44,474 bases of DNA from a virus, in the IMG/VR virus record IMGVR_UViG_3300011116_000889, positions 1 through 44,474 of that record. One strand, written 5' to 3'. This document shows positions 42,054 to 44,474 of the stretch, one piece after another. The translations under genes were made by a program, and so were the position numbers. Below the pieces are notes generated by a model. The model saw only the letters and a list, made by a program, of their open reading frames with translations, searched no databases and was not told the DNA's origin. Each line of letters starts with the position of its first letter. Position 1 is the first letter of the stretch.

Positions 42054-42599
42054 ATGCAAACGTTTTTACCTTATAGTGACTTTAACCGCTCGGCGCTCGC
42101 GTTGGACCGACAAAGGCTCGGCAAGCAGCGCGTGGAGTGTAAACAGATAGTCCTCGCGTTGGGCAATCCGACGTACGGGTGGCAGAACCATCCAGCGGTG
42201 CGCATGTGGCGTGGGCACGCGAGGGTGTTGTGTGAGTATGGCTTCATCATCTGCACCGAGTGGGTGAAACGAGGGTATGTTGACTCGTTGAAAGACTTTT
42301 TCGAGTACGAAGATAATCTAATGTACCTTCGCGGGGTGCCACGTGTTGAACCTTTGTGGCTCGGCCTGCCCGAGTTTCATCGGTCACACCAGTCGAACCT
42401 GATTCGTAAAAACCCGAGTCATTACCAGCACCAGTTTCCCGATGTGCCAGCAGACTTACCGTACATCTGGCCGCTTGAGCGGTGTGTATCAGTTATTGAT
42501 CCGCACCCGCCGAGCACGACAAACGCTTCCGTGGTCCCGTTGTATTCGGGTGTCGCGTGGGCTAGCAAGATTCGCGATCAACAGGCCAATGGGGATTGA
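42054..42599 (+). CDS. Pyrimidine-dimer DNA glycosylase-like protein (MSMEG_6728/T4 endonuclease V family)
   Basis: 181 residues from ATG 42054. The opening M-Q-T-F-L-P-Y-S-D-F and L-D-R-Q-R-L-G-K-Q-R-V-E, then G-W-Q-N-H-P-A-V-R-M-W, F-H-R-S-H-Q-S-N-L-I and K-N-P-S-H-Y match the MSMEG_6728 branch of this family. These proteins are annotated as pyrimidine-dimer glycosylases that nick beside UV lesions. Palindromic site 9 lies inside the coding sequence near its end. The TTG at 42045 is a weaker start. Confidence 0.82.
   Translation: MQTFLPYSDFNRSALALDRQRLGKQRVECKQIVLALGNPTYGWQNHPAVRMWRGHARVLCEYGFIICTEWVKRGYVDSLKDFFEYEDNLMYLRGVPRVEPLWLGLPEFHRSHQSNLIRKNPSHYQHQFPDVPADLPYIWPLERCVSVIDPHPPSTTNASVVPLYSGVAWASKIRDQQANGD
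42482..42507. promoter_or_regulatory. Palindromic motif site 9, inside a coding sequence
   Basis: Core GTATCA-GTTAT-TGATC at 42486-42501 with outer flanks GGTGT and CGCACC that are also paired. It is within the glycosylase gene, 242 bases from the start at 42749. Codons there (V-S-V-I-D-P) do not look constrained by repeat structure. Confidence 0.65.
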
Positions 42600-42626
42600 G
42601 TGCCACGCATTGCACCCTCTCTTGCC

Positions 42627-42633
42627 TAGCAAG
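42627..42633 (+). promoter_or_regulatory. TAGCAAG leader motif B
   Basis: ACCCTCTCTTGCC precedes TAGCAAG. CTTGC (42621-42625) and GCAAG (42629-42633) pair. It is 116 bases before the ATG at 42749. Confidence 0.4.
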
Positions 42634-42642
42634 CTTTGGGAA

Positions 42643-42698
42643 GGGATGCCCCTATTTTGCATCCCAAGTGGGTGGGGTCGGCCACATTTTCCGACCCC
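42643..42698 (+). other. Two tandem hairpins in the leader of the 213-aa gene
   Basis: Stem 1 is GGGATGC/GCATCCC (42643-42649, 42659-42665) and stem 2 is GGGGTCGG/CCGACCCC (42674-42681, 42691-42698), both perfect. Neither has a T run. They occupy the 149-base gap after the glycosylase gene and may form a structured 5' leader. Confidence 0.55.
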
Positions 42699-42748
42699 GA
42701 ACGAGCTAAAGCGATAGGTTCGCAAGGTTATCGCAAACACACAAAGTC

Positions 42749-43390
42749 ATGGTTACCAAACAGGTTAGCACACTCGGATTCGATCTCAATGTCAATGTAC
42801 CCTCGACCATCGGGGAGTATGACCAGCTTGCCAAGAAAGACGGCGCGGCACTGGAGAGTGCGGTACTGAATGTACTCTATCGGTCCGTGTTCGCCAAGTT
42901 CCGGTCGCAGTTTGCCGAGGCGGTCGAGAATAACACCAGCATTGCTCGGGCCACCGAGCCGACTGGTAAGAAGGTGAAGGACGAGGCCGGCAATGAGACC
43001 ACGGAGGATGCCGTCCGTTTTAGCGAAACGGAGAAGGTGTACTTCGATCGCGTATGCGCTGAGCTGACCAAGTCTGGTCAGTTCTCGTCCGTCGAAGCCG
43101 CGGCAGCGTCGTTTGCTGCGTTGGCACAAACCACCATCGAGACCATCACGTTCGACCCCTCGGAGTCCGAAAAGGCTCCGTCCGGTCCCAAGAAGGTCGC
43201 GAAGGCGTACGTCGTCCTCGCGGAGAAGGCGCAGGCGAACGGCAAGTTGGACGCCCTCGCGTCCCAGCTATCGAGCAAGTTGGTCAACTGGAAGGTCGAG
43301 GCGAATGTCGATTCCGTCGCCAAGGCCATCGCGGAAGACCAACGCCGCAAGCGCGAGGCGCAGAAGTTGGATGCCGAGTACGGCGTTTAA
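42749..43390 (+). CDS. Hypothetical protein ending in LDAEYGV
   Basis: 213 residues, with an alternating helical, Lys/Ala-rich sequence in the second half. The N-terminus T-K-Q-V-S-T-L-G-F-D-L-N-V-N-V begins with beta strands. It ends with R-R-K-R-E-A-Q-K-L-D-A-E-Y-G-V, a basic linker plus the shared tag. The isolated unit, with a structured leader and a terminator, suggests a highly expressed or separately controlled gene. No family is recognised. Confidence 0.75.
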   Translation: MVTKQVSTLGFDLNVNVPSTIGEYDQLAKKDGAALESAVLNVLYRSVFAKFRSQFAEAVENNTSIARATEPTGKKVKDEAGNETTEDAVRFSETEKVYFDRVCAELTKSGQFSSVEAAAASFAALAQTTIETITFDPSESEKAPSGPKKVAKAYVVLAEKAQANGKLDALASQLSSKLVNWKVEANVDSVAKAIAEDQRRKREAQKLDAEYGV

Positions 43391-43399
43391 TGCCTCATC

Positions 43400-43433
43400 G
43401 AGCCCACGGGTCATCCCACCTGTGGGCTCTTTT
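43400..43433 (+). terminator. Rho-independent terminator
   Basis: An 8-pair stem GAGCCCAC/GTGGGCTC (43400-43407, 43422-43429) with a 14-base loop, followed by TTTT. It starts 10 bases after the stop at 43390. Confidence 0.75.
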
Positions 43434-43461
43434 GAGTTATTAACCCTGAAAATATACCACC

Positions 43462-43566
43462 ATGCATGAAGTGACTATTGCGGAAATGGTCTTGCACTTT
43501 TTCCTTGCGGTTTCGATTGGGTTTGTGATTGGACTTGTAACGGCACTTAAGTTTCCACGCAAATGA
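43462..43566 (+). CDS. Small membrane protein, 34 aa
   Basis: One hydrophobic segment of about 20 residues (F-F-L-A-V-S-I-G-F-V-I-G-L-V-T-A-L) and a basic C-terminus. The leader is ATACCACC-ATG. It overlaps the next ORF in an ATGA. A small membrane protein is likely; its role is unknown. Confidence 0.6.
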   Translation: MHEVTIAEMVLHFFLAVSIGFVIGLVTALKFPRK

Positions 43567-43634
43567 GCGATGAGCAGTACTGCGATTTATTGGCCAACGC
43601 CATCCAATCCGCGAAGGAGACGCTTTCAAAATGA
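43563..43634 (+). CDS. Very small ORF, 23 aa
   Basis: Begins in an ATGA overlap with the membrane gene and ends in another ATGA overlap with the 77-aa gene. Only the chain of exact 4-base overlaps supports it. The sequence is acidic and helical (D-E-Q-Y-C-D-L-L-A-N-A-I). Confidence 0.45.
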   Translation: MSDEQYCDLLANAIQSAKETLSK

Positions 43635-43864
43635 ACACCGACACACCGAGAACGGATCACGTTCTAAGGACTACCTTTGGATCAGAGTTCAACGAATACG
43701 CTCAGGCGTTTTTACCTTTATGCCGCCAGCTAGAGCGCGACCTTGCCGCCGCGCAGGACGAAATAGCTCAACTGGGCCGCGAACAGTACGCGGCAGAGCG
43801 CGAACTCGATGCCGCACGGCTCGAATTAGGCTTCCTACGGCAACAGGGCACCAAGTGGTGGTAA
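43631..43864 (+). CDS. Small coiled-coil protein, 77 aa
   Basis: A Leu/Glu/Arg/Ala-rich coiled coil spans residues 30-70 (C-R-Q-L-E-R-D-L-A-A-A). The N-terminus M-N-T-D-T-P-R-T-D is typical of a widespread group of small phage proteins of unknown function. Coupled to the 23-aa ORF by ATGA. Confidence 0.65.
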   Translation: MNTDTPRTDHVLRTTFGSEFNEYAQAFLPLCRQLERDLAAAQDEIAQLGREQYAAERELDAARLELGFLRQQGTKWW

Positions 43865-43875
43865 ATAGCGACCAA

Positions 43876-44283
43876 ATGAAAACACAAAATACAGGAACAC
43901 TATCAACGGAAGTCGAAGCCTTAAGCAAGGGCGTTGGCTGTCACGCTTTGTTAGCCGAGGTTTCTTACGTCGCAGAAAACCTGCGAGAATGGGCGAGGGA
44001 GGAGTTTCAGCCGAACTGCCATCCGGTAACGCTTACGCTACATCGAGCTGCGACCGTTCTGGAGAAAATCGCGCATCGTCTGTTGGCGGAAAAGCTGGCC
44101 GAGAAAAACTTTGGGTGCCTCGTGACGGCCATCGGTGAGTATCGCGCTGCGCTAGATGATATAGCTGAACTTTCAGAATCTGGCGACGCAAGTAGGCTAC
44201 GAGACTTTGGTGACATCGCCAGAAAGTCGTTGGAAGTTGGCGCATGTATTCAGGCAGCCGCACGCAAGGAGGCAGCACCGTGA
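43876..44283 (+). CDS. Hypothetical helical protein, 135 aa
   Basis: Start chosen at ATG 43876; longer in-frame versions run through the previous genes and look like shadow sequence. The protein is all helical, with L-A-E-K-L-A-E-K-N-F-G and A-L-D-D-I-A-E-L. Its TGA overlaps the GTG at 44280 (GTGA). No family is recognised. Confidence 0.65.
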   Translation: MKTQNTGTLSTEVEALSKGVGCHALLAEVSYVAENLREWAREEFQPNCHPVTLTLHRAATVLEKIAHRLLAEKLAEKNFGCLVTAIGEYRAALDDIAELSESGDASRLRDFGDIARKSLEVGACIQAAARKEAAP

Positions 44284-44474
44284 CCCCGCCCACCATGACC
44301 CCCGAAGAATTCGACACCCTCCTGTCCCGTCACGACTGGCATTACGCCTACTCCGACGACCACGGCGTTTGGACCCGTGGCGAGGCTGAACTTGCTAAGA
44401 TACACCACATTCTTAAAACCCGCCCTGACCTTCAACCCATCTACCAACTCTGGCTGAGTCGAATCTTTTCCAAG
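44280..44474 (+). CDS. Small hypothetical protein, 5' part of a gene split by the contig junction
   Basis: GTG 44280 is in a GTGA overlap with the gene before it; ATG 44295 is an alternative. The frame continues into base 2 of this window and stops at 142, giving 69 or 64 residues in total. It shows that the genome closes at the repeat. Confidence 0.65.
   Translation, partial: MTPPTMTPEEFDTLLSRHDWHYAYSDDHGVWTRGEAELAKIHHILKTRPDLQPIYQLWLSRIFSK
44348..44474. repeat. Terminal direct repeat, right copy
   Basis: Exact copy of bases 1-127. Removing one copy gives 44,347 unique bases. The sequence upstream (44280-44347) supplies the missing 5' end of the frame that is cut at base 1. Confidence 0.95.

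Noticed and set aside
1-44474. CRISPR array next to the Cas4-like gene, integrase, phage RNA polymerase
   Set aside because: No regularly spaced direct repeats, no recombinase signature and no single-subunit RNA polymerase motifs were found on either strand.

Overview
The window is one essentially complete tailed-phage genome (Caudoviricetes, podovirus-like gene set). The last 127 bases (44348-44474) repeat the first 127 exactly, and a reading frame runs through the junction, so the sequence is a closed circle, or a terminally redundant genome cut at an arbitrary point, of 44,347 unique bases. It has terminase, portal, scaffold, capsid, tail-tube-like and internal-virion genes and its own replication genes. 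I see no integrase, no excisionase and no phage RNA polymerase, so it looks lytic and dependent on host transcription. The host cannot be named from the sequence. GC content is moderate (near 50%). Start codons almost never follow a purine-rich Shine-Dalgarno sequence; they follow A/C-rich contexts such as ACCACC-ATG or ACTACA-ATG, which suggests a host with SD-poor initiation.

Layout. (1) Rightward replication arm, 263-13067: a Dps/ferritin-like protein, three small unknowns, a Cas4/RecB-like nuclease with Fe-S cysteines, a Sak4-like RecA-fold ATPase, a likely ssDNA-binding protein, a DUF3820-like protein, a ParB-domain/adenine methyltransferase fusion, a transglycosylase-type lysis enzyme, a family-A DNA polymerase fused to a uracil-DNA-glycosylase domain, a DUF3987-like ATPase and an ATP-dependent DNA ligase. 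(2) Leftward virion arm, 39449-13045: small ORF, TerS, TerL, fibre and decoration-like proteins with a membrane-anchored signal-peptidase-like protease, holin-like and coiled-coil membrane proteins, portal, scaffold, major capsid protein, tail-tube/nozzle-like proteins, second fibre, GNAT-like protein, three low-complexity internal proteins and a 2337-residue protein with a zinc-protease motif. The two arms meet tail to tail and overlap by 23 bases. (3) Control region, 39450-41107: largely non-coding, with short tandem repeats, hairpins, an A/T-rich patch and one small gene. (4) Second rightward cluster, 41108-44283 and across the junction: small unknowns plus a pyrimidine-dimer-glycosylase-family protein.

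The replication arm reads as a recombination-dependent replication kit (nuclease, annealing/RecA-like ATPase, SSB, polymerase, ATPase, ligase). UDG, pyrimidine-dimer glycosylase, ligase and a Dps-like protein together suggest defence against DNA damage. Two genome-wide patterns stand out. First, nine copies of a near-palindrome, TATCA-N5-TGATA, sit in front of most transcription units. Second, four otherwise unrelated small proteins share the C-terminal peptide L-x-[NAG]-E-Y-G-[VI]. Both look like parts of a phage-specific regulatory or targeting system that I do not recognise.
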